In this document: positions 1-8,525 of the stretch, one piece after another | Layout: each line of letters starts with the position of its first letter | Position numbering within the stretch: position 1 is the first letter of the stretch | Origin: Vogesella oryzae | Lineage (GTDB): Bacteria > Pseudomonadota > Gammaproteobacteria > Burkholderiales > Chromobacteriaceae | Reading direction: 5' to 3' | NCBI RefSeq assembly: GCF_902829295.1 | Contig: NZ_CADEPL010000009.1 | Coordinates: 1-64,000 of the forward strand | DNA: 64,000 nt | Translations under genes and position numbers: made by a program | Notes under the pieces: model-generated | The model's database searches: none | Told to the model about the DNA's origin: nothing | What the model saw: only the letters and a program-made list of their open reading frames with translations

Positions 1-126
1 GTAGCGCAGCGCCTCGCCATCGATGCCCGTCGCGTAGATTGCCCCCACTACGCTGCCGGCACCAGCGCCGGCAGCGTAGTGGGGGCAATCTACGCGACGG
101 GCATCGATGGCGAGGCGCTGCGCTAC
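1..126. repeat. Perfect 60-bp-arm inverted repeat at the contig end (fold-back)
   Basis: Bases 1-60 are the exact reverse complement of 67-126, with a 6-base spacer (61-66). The right arm is the normal coding sequence of a patatin-like gene just after its GTSAGS motif, so the left arm is a mirror copy of coding sequence. A perfect hairpin starting at the first base of the window is typical of a fold-back artefact at a contig end. A real palindrome of this size would be unstable. Bases 1-60 should not be trusted as genome sequence. Confidence 0.9.
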
Positions 127-732
127 CGCGCGATGGGCATCGACGAGAGCCAGCTGCGCGACTTCACCTTTTCCACCACCGGTTTTCTCAAGGGCGAGAA
201 GTTGGCCGCATTGGTGAACCGGCAGGTAGACGGCAAGAAGATCGAGCAGATGGTGCGCAAATTCGGCGCGGTGGCCACCAATCTGGATACCGGCGCGCGG
301 GTGGTATTCCGCAGCGGCGATACCGGCACCGCGGTGCGTGCCTCGGCGGCCATTCCCAATGTATTCCAGCCGGTGAGCATCGCCGGCAAGCGCTATGTCG
401 ACGGCGGGCTGGTGAGCCCGGTGCCGGTCAGCGCGGCGCGCGAGATGGGCGGCGACGTGGTGATCGCGGTGGATATTTCCGCCAAGCCGGTAGGCAAGGC
501 GGCGGACAGTTTCTTCAGCCTGCTGGACCGCAGCCTGAGCATCATGAACATGGCGGCGCTGGCGCAGGAACTGAAGCAGGCTGACGTGGTGATCCGTCCC
601 AATGTGCTGACCATCGGCGCCGCCGATTTCGACGAGCGCAGCAGCGCCATCGCCGAAGGCGAGAAAGCCGCCCGCGCCGCGCTGCCGCAGATCAGGGCGG
701 CAATCAGCCGCTGGCAACAGCAGCATGGCTAA
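61..732 (+). CDS. Patatin-like phospholipase, 5'-truncated
   Basis: C-terminal part of a patatin/RssA-family serine acyl hydrolase. These enzymes cleave acyl esters with a Ser-Asp dyad. The nucleophile motif G-x-S-x-G (GTSAGS) lies at the fold-back point (from base 58), so everything before it, including the glycine-rich oxyanion loop, is missing. The later Asp of the DGG motif is visible in YVDGGLVSPVPV. The protein is closely similar to the product of the next gene, which starts 8 bp before this stop codon (ATG at 725), so the pair looks like a tandem duplication translated together. Without its N-terminus it cannot be told whether this copy also carried a lipoprotein signal. Confidence 0.85.
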   Translation, partial: TSAGSVVGAIYATGIDGEALRYRAMGIDESQLRDFTFSTTGFLKGEKLAALVNRQVDGKKIEQMVRKFGAVATNLDTGARVVFRSGDTGTAVRASAAIPNVFQPVSIAGKRYVDGGLVSPVPVSAAREMGGDVVIAVDISAKPVGKAADSFFSLLDRSLSIMNMAALAQELKQADVVIRPNVLTIGAADFDERSSAIAEGEKAARAALPQIRAAISRWQQQHG

Positions 733-1714
733 ACTGCGCCTGCTGCTGGCAACGTTGGCCGCTGCCGTGCTGGCCGCTTGCACTACGCCGCAACCGCCAA
801 CCAGCCCGGCGCTGCCGGCAGTCGCTTCCGCTCCCGCCGCAGCCAGCAGTCCGGTGGCCAGCGTGCCACCGCCGGCGGCCGCGCCTAAAGCTGCGCCGCC
901 GCTGGCCCGCCCGCCCGTGCGCGCGCCGCGTATCGCGTTGGCGCTGGGCGGTGGCGCCGCCAAGGGGTTTGCCCATGTCGGGGTGATCCGCGTGCTGGAG
1001 CAGGCCGGCATCCGCCCGGAAATCATCGCCGGCACCAGTGCCGGCAGCGTGGTGGGGGCGATCTACGCCTCCGGCATCAGCGGCGAGAAGCTGTACCGCC
1101 GCGCGCTGGCGCTGAACGAGGACGAACTGAAGGATTTCACCCTGTCGGCCAACGGCTTCCTGAAAGGCGACAAGCTGCAGGACTTCGTCAATCGCCAGGT
1201 TGGCCGCCGACCGATCGAGGCCTTGCCGCGCAAGTTTGCCGCGGTGGCCACCAACTTCGACAGCGGCGAGCGCTCGGTTTTCCGTAGCGGCAACACCGGG
1301 CAGGCAGTACGCGCCTCGGCGGCGATTCCCAATGTGTTCCAGCCGGTCAGCATCAAGGGGCGGCGCTATGTGGATGGCGGGCTGGTGAGCCCGGTGCCGG
1401 TGGTGGCGGCGCGCGAGATGGGCGCCGACATCGTGATCGCGGTGGATATCTCGGCCAAGCCGGTACAGCGCAAGAGCGGGCTGTTCGGCAATCTGGACCA
1501 GAGCCTGACCATCATGAATCAGGCGGCGCTGGCGCTGGAGCTGAAACAGGCCGACGTGATTCTGCGGCCGCGGGTGCTTGCCCTGGGGGCCGCCGACTTC
1601 GACCAGCGCCGGCTGGCGATACGCGAAGGCGAAAAGGTTGGCCGCGAGGCGTTGCCGGTGATCCGCCGCATTGTGGCGGCCTGGCAGCAGCGCGCGCAGC
1701 TGGCCAGCCGCTGA
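725..1714 (+). CDS. Patatin-like phospholipase lipoprotein
   Basis: 329 aa. The N-terminus is a lipoprotein signal peptide with lipobox LAAC (Cys19), followed by a Pro/Ala-rich linker to about residue 65. The patatin domain then shows the oxyanion loop GGGAAKG (about residue 75), the nucleophile motif GTSAGS (Ser about 105) and the catalytic Asp in DGG (about 217). The gene overlaps the preceding paralogue by 8 bp, and the two share long nearly identical blocks such as AIPNVFQPVSI and YVDGGLVSPVPV. Inference: an envelope-anchored esterase/phospholipase. The substrate is unknown. RssA-like proteins of proteobacteria are the nearest named family. Confidence 0.9.
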   Translation: MAKLRLLLATLAAAVLAACTTPQPPTSPALPAVASAPAAASSPVASVPPPAAAPKAAPPLARPPVRAPRIALALGGGAAKGFAHVGVIRVLEQAGIRPEIIAGTSAGSVVGAIYASGISGEKLYRRALALNEDELKDFTLSANGFLKGDKLQDFVNRQVGRRPIEALPRKFAAVATNFDSGERSVFRSGNTGQAVRASAAIPNVFQPVSIKGRRYVDGGLVSPVPVVAAREMGADIVIAVDISAKPVQRKSGLFGNLDQSLTIMNQAALALELKQADVILRPRVLALGAADFDQRRLAIREGEKVGREALPVIRRIVAAWQQRAQLASR

Positions 1715-1905
1715 GAGCATGTTCACGATCTGCTGCGCTTCGGCGATACGGCGTTGCATTCGACTCGGCGATGCGCATTGATGCCATGTCACAGCGCGCC
1801 CCTCAGTTTTCGTCTTGTCTCGCTCTAGCTCGCTAGATCGTGAACGCGCGCTAAGCGGCACGCACCAACCCCCTGATCCTGCCTTACACCGCCAGACGCC
1901 ACCGC
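1715..1905. repeat. Intergenic stretch with an 11-bp inverted repeat
   Basis: No gene seen. GTTCACGATCT (about 1720-1730) is repeated inverted as AGATCGTGAAC (about 1832-1842), separated by about 100 bases. The ends, just after a stop codon and before a convergent gene, would suit a small non-autonomous repeat or a long hairpin acting between the convergent genes. There is no target-site duplication that I can identify and no transposase. Confidence 0.35.
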
Positions 1906-2991
1906 TTAGCCGGTGGCGTTGTCGTTGGTGGTGATATCGAACAGCTGCAACTGTTGCGGCACGCGCTGCGCCTCCTGCAGCCGCACCCCGACCCCCAGTA
2001 AACGCACCGCACGGTTGCCGCGGGCAAAGCCGGTGGCCAGCAGGCCGTCGATCACCGCCTCGTCCAGTAATTGCGCCACGGTTTCCACCGTGGTCTGGCT
2101 GAAGTCGGCAAACTTGATCTTGATGTTGACGCCGCGAAACGGCGGATCGCCGGCACGGCGCAGGCGGTCACGCAGCCGCTGCAGCAGCGCCGGCAGTTCG
2201 GCGCGACAGGCGGCGAGGTCCGGCAGGTCGCGGGTGTAGGTTTCTTCCACGCTCACCGATTTGCGCTCGTGGTCGTTATGCACCGCGCGATGGTCGATGC
2301 CGCGTGCCAGCTCGTACAGGTTTTTGCCGAACTTGCCGAAGCGGCGCAGCATGTCCAGCAGCTCCAGCTGTTGCAGGTCGCCGCAGGTATGAAAGCCCTG
2401 CTGTTTGAGCTTGGCGGCGGTCACTTCGCCCACGCCCCAGATCTTTTCCACCGGCAGCACGCGCACGAAGTCGGCAACATCCTCTGGTCGTACCAGAAAC
2501 TGGCCGTCCGGTTTGTGCCAGTCGCTGGCGATCTTGGCGAGGAATTTGTTGGGGGCGATGCCGGCGGATGCGGTGATGCCGACCTCGCTGCGGATGGCGT
2601 CGCGGATCTCGGCCGCCATCAGGCTGGCGCTGCCCTGGCAGTGCGGCTGGCCGCTGACATCCAGATAGGCCTCGTCCAGCGACAGCGGTTCGATCAGGCT
2701 GGTGAAGCGCTGGAAGATGGCGTGCACCGCCTGGCTGGCGGCGCGGTAGCGGGCAAAGTCGGACGGCACGATCAGCAGTTCCGGACACAGCCGCAGCGCC
2801 AGCGACGATGGCATGGCGCTTTTCACGCCGTAACGGCGTGCCAGGTAGTTGCAGGTGGAGATCACGCCGCGCTGGCCCGGCTGGCCGCCCACCGCCAGCG
2901 GGATGTCGCGCCAGGCCGGGTTGTCGCGCATTTCCACCGCCGCGAAAAAACAGTCGCAGTCGATATGGATAATCTTGCGTTGCACTGACAT
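1906..2991 (-). CDS. dinB: DNA polymerase IV
   Basis: 361 aa, the usual length for Pol IV, a Y-family translesion polymerase that extends mismatched or damaged primer ends. The palm motif near the N-terminus (HIDCDCFFAAVE, metal-binding Asp) and the second acidic motif SLDEAYLDVS with catalytic Asp-Glu are intact, followed by a helix-hairpin-helix region (EKIWGVGEVTAAKLKQ) and the little-finger domain. The C-terminus (LQLFDITTNDNATG) holds a QLxLF-type clamp-binding motif (LQLF). It starts 18 bp after the stop of the Rdx-like gene, so the two are probably co-transcribed. No LexA box is visible in that short spacer. Confidence 0.95.
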   Translation of the reverse strand: MSVQRKIIHIDCDCFFAAVEMRDNPAWRDIPLAVGGQPGQRGVISTCNYLARRYGVKSAMPSSLALRLCPELLIVPSDFARYRAASQAVHAIFQRFTSLIEPLSLDEAYLDVSGQPHCQGSASLMAAEIRDAIRSEVGITASAGIAPNKFLAKIASDWHKPDGQFLVRPEDVADFVRVLPVEKIWGVGEVTAAKLKQQGFHTCGDLQQLELLDMLRRFGKFGKNLYELARGIDHRAVHNDHERKSVSVEETYTRDLPDLAACRAELPALLQRLRDRLRRAGDPPFRGVNIKIKFADFSQTTVETVAQLLDEAVIDGLLATGFARGNRAVRLLGVGVRLQEAQRVPQQLQLFDITTNDNATG

Positions 2992-3009
2992 GGTGCGGCC
3001 AACCCTGGT

Positions 3010-3312
3010 CTAGCTGGCGGGCTTGTCGCTGTGGCCCAGCGATTTTTCCGGCGCCACGCGGTCGCGTACCCGCTGTTTCAGTTCCTTGATGTCGGGAAAG
3101 CCGCCATCGCGGGCGCGATCCCAGATCAGCGCGCCGTCGATGCTGACCTGGAACACGCCGCCGCTGCCCGGCTGCAGTGCCACTTCGGCGACGTCTTTTT
3201 CAAAGGTGGTGAGCAGCTCCTGCGCCATCCAGGCAGCGCGCAACAACCAGCGGCAGCCGGTGCAGTAACGGATGGCAATACGGGGCAGAGTGCTGGAAAC
3301 GGGATCGCTCAT
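3010..3312 (-). CDS. SelT/SelW/SelH-family (Rdx) small redox protein
   Basis: 100 aa. The N-terminal CxxC in IRYCTGCRWLLRA, the following helix and the GGVFQVSIDGALIWDRARDGGFPDIKELKQ segment are the hallmarks of the Rdx family of thioredoxin-like proteins; eukaryotic relatives carry selenocysteine, and here both residues are cysteine. The start chosen (MSDPVSST, ATG at 3312) fits the family length. A longer in-frame reading to 3642 adds 110 residues of low-complexity sequence without family character. The function in bacteria is not established. It sits directly upstream of dinB on the same strand. Confidence 0.8.
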   Translation of the reverse strand: MSDPVSSTLPRIAIRYCTGCRWLLRAAWMAQELLTTFEKDVAEVALQPGSGGVFQVSIDGALIWDRARDGGFPDIKELKQRVRDRVAPEKSLGHSDKPAS

Positions 3313-3684
3313 GACAGGTTGGCCGCAATGAAAAGGCGATGGTACTGGCCGCTGGCGATACTGGAAACTGGGATGTGCTATCGGGGGGAATGCTGGATGG
3401 GGAAGAACCCCGCGGGGGACGTTGCACCGTCGCCTTGTTCCGCTTGATGTCTGTATTGTGTCTGTTGTGGCCCATGCTGAGCTTGTCTCTCCTCCATCAC
3501 CCGGTCTTTGGTAAACCTGGCGCAGTGCTGGAGGCGGCAGTGCAACGTGAGGGGCAGTGTGCATCATGTTGGCGCATCGGGGAAGCACAAGCGGCAACTG
3601 TCTGACAATGTTGCACTGCACGATGTGACATCGCTGCAACAATTCGTTGCAATTTTTATAACGTTCTGTCGAGAAATGCCGCTG
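3313..3684. other. 372-bp gene-free region with a compact palindrome
   Basis: Lies between the c-di-GMP gene stop and the Rdx-like start, both on the minus strand. No convincing gene. 3621-3633 is a perfect 13-bp palindrome (CGATGTGACATCG), flanked by TGTTGCA (3609-3615) and TGCAACA (3635-3641), with another TTGCAA just beyond. This would suit a regulator-binding site for the Rdx-dinB unit. One copy of the TTGGCCGC word lies near 3316. Confidence 0.4.
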
Positions 3685-6480
3685 TTATGCCCGCAGCGGC
3701 AATGGTCTTGCCGCGGCCAGGAACTGCTCCAGCGCCGGAGCCGCCAGCGGCCGGCTGATCAGGTAGCCCTGGGCAAAATCGCAGCCGTGCTGCGCCAGGA
3801 AACGCGCCTGTTCGATGTTCTCGATGCCCTCGCCGGTGACCGATGCGCCCAGGGTGTGGCCCATGGCCACGATCATGCGCACCAGGTTGCTGCTGCTGTC
3901 GTTCTCCGGCACATGGTCGAGGAACTGCTTGTCGATCTTCAGCTTTTCCACCGGGAAGCGGCGCAGGTAGCTGAACGAGGCGTAACCGGTGCCGAAATCG
4001 TCAATGGCGATGGCGATGCCCAGTGCGCGCAGCAGCTGCAGGTTGCTGTCGATGGCCGGCGTGTTGCGCAGTGCCAGGCCTTCGGTCACTTCCAGTTCCA
4101 GTGCCTCGCCCGGCAGGTGGTAGGTGGCCAGAATCGCCGCCACCATCTCGGCAAAGCGGGCATCTTCCAGTTGCAGCAGCGAGATGTTGATGGAAATGAC
4201 AAAGTTGCTCAGGTAATGCTGGCGCCACTGCACGGCATGGCGGATGCCTTCCTGCAGCACCCATTCCCCCAGCGCGTGGATTACGCCGGATTCCTCGGCC
4301 AGCGGGATGAAATCCACCGGCGGAATCAGCCCCAGCTCCGGGTGCTGCCAGCGGACCAGTGCTTCGGCACCGGCCACCTTGCCGGACTTCAGCGACACAT
4401 ACGGCTGGTAGTTCAGCAGCAGCTCGCCGCGGGATACCGCCTGGCGCAGGTCGGCCTGCAGCCGGTTGCGCCGGCGCCAGTTACTGTTGATCTCCGGATG
4501 GAAGCGCACCCAGCTGCCCGGGCTTTCGCGCGACAGCAGCAGCGCGGCCTCGGCATTGTCCAGAATCGCCTCGGCTTCGTCGCAGTCGTGCGGGTAGATC
4601 GCCAGCCCGACGCTGAGGCGCAGGAACAGTGGCTGGCCCTGCACCTCCAGCGGCTTGGCCAGCTGGCTGGTGATGTCATCCACCCGGCGCGACAGCTGCT
4701 CTTCATCCTGCCCCAGCAGCTGCAAGGCGAAGCGGTTGTCGGCACAGCGCGCCACCATTTCGCCATTGCCGATACTGCTTTCCAGCCGGCGTCCCAGCTC
4801 GCGGATCACCAGGTCGCCGTTGTCGCGGCCGAACAGCTCGTTGATGTTGGCCAGCCCCTCCACTGCCATCATCATGCAGCCCACCGGCTGCGCCTCGCGC
4901 TGGCTGCTGTGCTGGCGCTGCTGCAACAGCTCGTCCAGCTGCATCAAGAGGCGGGTGCGGTTGGGCAGGCCGGTAAAGCGGTCGTAGTAGAACTGGCGGT
5001 ACAGCTCGCCTTCGGCATGCAGCCGGGCGCGTGACTCCATGACCAGGGCGATCACGTTGGCCGCAGCGGTGATGAAACCGATCTCGTCCGCTTGCCATTC
5101 GCGGCGCGGGGTTTGCGACTCGGCGCACAGCACGCCCTGATGCATGCCGCCGACCACAATGCTGGCATCCAGCAAGGCGGTGACGCCGCGGGAATACAGG
5201 TACTGCTGCAGCGACAGCAGCCGCGGGTCGTCCTGCGGCTGGTTGCTGGCCAGTACCTGTTCGCTCTGCAGCGCCTGCAGGTAGTCATCGTGCTTGCTCT
5301 CGTCCAGCGTCTCGCCACCAAGGCGCTCGCCGGTGAGGGTGTTGATGCCGGCGATGCATTGCAGCTCCTTGCGGTCAGTGCTGAATTGCCAGACGCTGAC
5401 CCGCGAGATGCTCAGGGTTTGCGCCAGCAGCGGCAGGACATCCGCCAGGTAATCGTCCAGATCCTGCTGGTCGTCGTGGCGCAGGTTCATCAACTGCTGC
5501 AGGGTGTTGCCGTGCTGCCGCTGCCGTTCCGATTGTTGCTGTTGCCGTTGCTGCAGATGGCGCGAGCCGCGGATCACCAGCATGCTGAGCAGGAACACGC
5601 TGCCCAGCAGTATCAGGCTTTGCGGCAGTACCCGTTGCAGTAATGCCTGGCCCGGACTCTGCCTGGGCCAGCTCAGATAGGCCAGGTTCTGGCCGCTATT
5701 GTTCTTCAGCGGCAGCACGTCCTCCAGTGCCGGATCGCTGATGCTGAAGTTGAGCGTCAGCCTGGGCAGGCCATAGGCCGTGGCGATCTGTTGCAGCAGG
5801 CTGCTGTCCAGATGCCGGGCGAACAGCAGATAGCGTGGCACCGGCCCCGGCAGTTTCTGCGGGTCTTCCGGCGAGATGCGCTGCAGCGACAGCATCAGCA
5901 GCCGCGATTCGGGCTGTCCCGATTGCGGGTTCAGTGCGTTGTACTGCAGCAGCTGGCTGAATGGCTGGTCGTACTGGTTGGCCGCAGCATAGCGGTCGGC
6001 GTTGCGCATCAGTTGCTGCCACTGCGCGGTCGACAGCGGCAGCAGCTGCGCCGGCTTGTCGACCAGTACGCCGTGCTGGCGGCCGACCAGCACGCCGCGT
6101 TCCTTGTCGACCAGCAGGGCCAGCTGTACGCCCAGGTTGTGGTAGATGGACGGGGTGAGGTTGTCGTTGAGCCAGAGCAGGTCGGGTTGCAGCGCGTTGA
6201 CATGGGTAGCCATGTCATCCCAGATCGCGTAGTCGGCCAGATTGGTGGCCAGCTGGCGACGCTGGCGCAACAGCTCCTGCTCCAGCCCCTGCTGCACCAG
6301 CTGGTGGGCGGCATTGTCCAGTTCGCTGGCGGCACTGCGGGCAATCTGCCAGATGCCGGCCAGGCCGAGCAGCAATAGCAGTAGCAACAGAAGGGATGAG
6401 CGGTAGCGGGTGTTGAGCATGCGCGGCGCCGAGGGTGCGGCCAGGGTCGATGAGGCAATAAGCATAGCAGGACAGCGCAT
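3685..6480 (-). CDS. Membrane c-di-GMP protein, CHASE4-GAF-GGDEF-EAL
   Basis: 931 aa. A transmembrane helix (about 30-48) is followed by a periplasmic CHASE4-like sensor domain (DYAIWDDMATHVN is the typical signature), a second helix near 285-300, a GAF domain (about 345-480), a GGDEF domain (about 490-650) and an EAL domain (about 670-925). The GGDEF signature is replaced by CADNRF, so diguanylate cyclase activity is unlikely. The EAL domain keeps EALVRW, SINISLLQL, LEVTEG, DDFGTGYASFSYL, KIDKQF and the EGIE loop, so it should be an active c-di-GMP phosphodiesterase. Expected role: lowering c-di-GMP in response to a periplasmic signal. Three in-frame starts exist (6480, 6465, 6420); 6480 is used because the others lack a better ribosome-binding site. 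Confidence 0.9.
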   Translation of the reverse strand: MRCPAMLIASSTLAAPSAPRMLNTRYRSSLLLLLLLLLGLAGIWQIARSAASELDNAAHQLVQQGLEQELLRQRRQLATNLADYAIWDDMATHVNALQPDLLWLNDNLTPSIYHNLGVQLALLVDKERGVLVGRQHGVLVDKPAQLLPLSTAQWQQLMRNADRYAAANQYDQPFSQLLQYNALNPQSGQPESRLLMLSLQRISPEDPQKLPGPVPRYLLFARHLDSSLLQQIATAYGLPRLTLNFSISDPALEDVLPLKNNSGQNLAYLSWPRQSPGQALLQRVLPQSLILLGSVFLLSMLVIRGSRHLQQRQQQQSERQRQHGNTLQQLMNLRHDDQQDLDDYLADVLPLLAQTLSISRVSVWQFSTDRKELQCIAGINTLTGERLGGETLDESKHDDYLQALQSEQVLASNQPQDDPRLLSLQQYLYSRGVTALLDASIVVGGMHQGVLCAESQTPRREWQADEIGFITAAANVIALVMESRARLHAEGELYRQFYYDRFTGLPNRTRLLMQLDELLQQRQHSSQREAQPVGCMMMAVEGLANINELFGRDNGDLVIRELGRRLESSIGNGEMVARCADNRFALQLLGQDEEQLSRRVDDITSQLAKPLEVQGQPLFLRLSVGLAIYPHDCDEAEAILDNAEAALLLSRESPGSWVRFHPEINSNWRRRNRLQADLRQAVSRGELLLNYQPYVSLKSGKVAGAEALVRWQHPELGLIPPVDFIPLAEESGVIHALGEWVLQEGIRHAVQWRQHYLSNFVISINISLLQLEDARFAEMVAAILATYHLPGEALELEVTEGLALRNTPAIDSNLQLLRALGIAIAIDDFGTGYASFSYLRRFPVEKLKIDKQFLDHVPENDSSSNLVRMIVAMGHTLGASVTGEGIENIEQARFLAQHGCDFAQGYLISRPLAAPALEQFLAAARPLPLRA

Positions 6481-6593
6481 TGCCCCGCCGTGCTTTCCGT
6501 CGCAATGGCGGCTACACCGGCCCGCCGGCGGGGGCTGGCTGTTGCAGGAAGCGGAATTTCCCCTGCCGGCAGCCGCGGATGGCGTGCCGGCAA

Positions 6594-6619
6594 TAAAAAA
6601 AGGCCACCGCAGTGGCCTT
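6594..6619 (-). terminator. Intrinsic terminator of the copper chaperone gene
   Basis: Stem AAGGCCAC/GTGGCCTT (6600-6607 with 6612-6619), 4-base loop, followed on the minus strand by a run of T (6594-6601 as A on the plus strand). It sits 15 bp after the stop of the minus-strand gene. Confidence 0.85.
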
Positions 6620-6634
6620 GCGCCGTGACGGCAA

Positions 6635-7114
6635 TTATTGCGGCATTTTCATGCCATCGTGCTGCATCGGCATGGCGCCGCCATCTTCCACCTTGACCTC
6701 GACATTGATCTCGCCGGCCTTGTCGAACTTCAGCGTCAGCGGGAATTTGTCGCCGGCATGCGGCTGCTGTTTCACCCCCAGCAGCATCACGTGCAGGCCG
6801 CCGGGTGCCAGCGTCACGGTTGCGCCTGCCGGCACGGCAATGCCGCCCTCGATCTGGCGCATGCGCATCACGCCGTTGTCGTTCTGGTGGCTATGCAGTT
6901 CCACGCTTGCCGCCAGCGGGCTGCTGGCGCCCAGCAGCTTGTCGGCGGTTTTACCGTTGTTGCTGATGGCGAAGAAGGCGCCGGTGGTCGGGGCCATCGG
7001 CGGCATGGCGCGGCTGTACGGGTGGGCGATCTTCAGCGCGCCCAGGGTGTATTCGTGCGCGGCGGCAGGCAGGGCGATCAGGGCGGCTACGGCAATGGCA
7101 AGCAGGGAACGCAT
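6635..7114 (-). CDS. Periplasmic copper chaperone, PCuAC family
   Basis: 159 aa. Signal peptide MRSLLAIAVAALIALPAAAHA-type ending near AAAHE, then a cupredoxin-like PCuAC (DUF461) domain. Copper ligands expected for the family are visible: His and Met in VELHSHQNDNGVMRM and the H-x-M motif in GGLHVMLLG. The tail is Met/His-rich (MPMQHDGMKMPQ), which could add copper sites. Family members carry Cu(I) in the periplasm and help metallate the CuA site of cytochrome oxidase. The start at 7114 is preferred over 7159 because it begins the signal peptide and has AAGGAT upstream. It is transcribed away from the GFA gene and ends at its own terminator. Confidence 0.9.
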   Translation of the reverse strand: MRSLLAIAVAALIALPAAAHEYTLGALKIAHPYSRAMPPMAPTTGAFFAISNNGKTADKLLGASSPLAASVELHSHQNDNGVMRMRQIEGGIAVPAGATVTLAPGGLHVMLLGVKQQPHAGDKFPLTLKFDKAGEINVEVKVEDGGAMPMQHDGMKMPQ

Positions 7115-7288
7115 GGACAATCCTTGGACAACGGGTTGAATCGGTAAGTTGGCCGCCACGCTATCACGTCACGGCGGGCGGCGGCAGTGACAAAGTGTCG
7201 CAGGGGCGGTGGCGACGCGAACAGTGTGTTTGCGCAGCGCAGGGCGCGACTATGCCAGAATCGCGCTTTTTGCGGCGGGAGAGGGACT

Positions 7289-7753
7289 ATGCAGCAGTTC
7301 GAAGGCGCTTGCCAGTGCGGCCAGCTACGTTACCGGGTGCGCGGTACGGTGGCGGCGCTGTTTGCCTGCCATTGCCGCGATTGCCAGCGCCAGTCGGCCA
7401 GTGCCTTCGGTATGGCGCTGTGGCTGCGCGACGCCGAGCTGACCCTGCTGCAGGGAAGCACGGCCTGCTGGGCGCGGCATACCCCCGGCGGGCGGGTAAC
7501 GGATTGCCGGTTCTGCCCGCAGTGCGGCAGCCGCTTGTTCCACCAGAACCGCGATACCCCGCAGTTTCTCAGCATCAAGCCGGGCTCGCTGGACGATACC
7601 TCCTGGTTGCGGCCGGCGGCGCATATCTGGACGCAGAGCGCCCAGCCATGGCTGCCGTTGCCGGCGGAGGTGCCGGGCTGGCCCGGCAACCCGGACGATT
7701 TCGCCGAATTGATGGCGGCCTGGCAGGCCGCGCCGCATGATTGCCGCGGCTGA
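7289..7753 (+). CDS. GFA/CENP-V family zinc protein
   Basis: 154 aa, a typical length. Three cysteine motifs characteristic of the family bind zinc: CQCGQLRY near the N-terminus, CHCRDCQ, and CPQCGSRLF in the second half. The family was named for a glutathione-dependent formaldehyde-activating enzyme, but most members have no proven activity, so the substrate is left open. ATG at 7289 follows GAGAGGG and gives the family start; the frame is open further upstream without family sequence. It lies 55 bp before azlC and may share its transcript. Confidence 0.85.
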   Translation: MQQFEGACQCGQLRYRVRGTVAALFACHCRDCQRQSASAFGMALWLRDAELTLLQGSTACWARHTPGGRVTDCRFCPQCGSRLFHQNRDTPQFLSIKPGSLDDTSWLRPAAHIWTQSAQPWLPLPAEVPGWPGNPDDFAELMAAWQAAPHDCRG

Positions 7754-7808
7754 GGCAGATGGCCCGGTCGCTGCTGGCAAGCGGCGGCCAACCTTGTGGA
7801 GATAAAAC

Positions 7809-8525
7809 ATGTCTGACCGTGTTACCGCGCTGCTGGCCGGCAGCCGCGACACCATTCCGATGCTGGTGGGCGCCGCGCCGTTCGGCGTGATTTTCGGCAC
7901 GCTGGCCATCGCCAGTGGCATTCCGGCCTGGGCCACGCTGGCGTTGTCGGCGCTGGTGTTCGCCGGCTCGTCGCAATTCGTTGCCGTCGGCCTGATCGGC
8001 GGCGGTGTGGCGTTGCCGGTGCTGTGGCTGACCACCTTCGTGGTCAACCTGCGGCATGCCTTGTATAGCGCCACGCTGCTGCCGCATGCGCGGCATCTGC
8101 CGGCGCGCTGGCGCTGGCCGCTGGCGTTCTGGCTCACCGACGAAACCTTTGCCGTGGTGGAGCACCGCCTGCGCGAGCATGGCGACGATATGGCCGGTGC
8201 TTGGTACTGGCTGGGCTCCTCGCTGGCGATGTACCTGAACTGGCAGCTGTGGACCATCGCCGGCGTGCTGCTGGGCAAGAGCGTGCCAGGCCTGGCCGAG
8301 CTGGGGCTGGATTTCGCCATGGTGGCTACCTTTGCCGCCATCGTGGCGCCGCAGCTGCGGCAGCGGCCGGTGTTGCTGGCGGCGCTGCTGGCCGGCACGG
8401 TGGCGCTGCTGGCGCGGCATTTGCCGTACAAGCTGGGGCTGATGCTGGCGGCGCTGGCCGGTGTGGCCGGCGGCATGCTGGCGGAAAGGTTGGCCGCAGG
8501 CACGGTCGCGGAGGAACAGGCATGA
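7809..8525 (+). CDS. azlC: Branched-chain amino acid exporter, large subunit
   Basis: 238 aa, multi-helix membrane protein of the AzlC/YgaZ family. The conserved N-terminal half ([42 protein letters not shown]) is present. Together with the small AzlD/YgaH subunit it exports branched-chain amino acids (and azaleucine in Bacillus). Its stop codon overlaps the azlD start by 4 bp (ATGA), indicating translational coupling and a two-subunit transporter. Confidence 0.93.
   Translation: MSDRVTALLAGSRDTIPMLVGAAPFGVIFGTLAIASGIPAWATLALSALVFAGSSQFVAVGLIGGGVALPVLWLTTFVVNLRHALYSATLLPHARHLPARWRWPLAFWLTDETFAVVEHRLREHGDDMAGAWYWLGSSLAMYLNWQLWTIAGVLLGKSVPGLAELGLDFAMVATFAAIVAPQLRQRPVLLAALLAGTVALLARHLPYKLGLMLAALAGVAGGMLAERLAAGTVAEEQA

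Noticed and set aside
3010-3642. Longer 210-aa version of the Rdx-like gene
   Set aside because: The extra 110 residues are Pro/Arg/His-rich and cross the palindrome region; the family starts at MSDPVSST.
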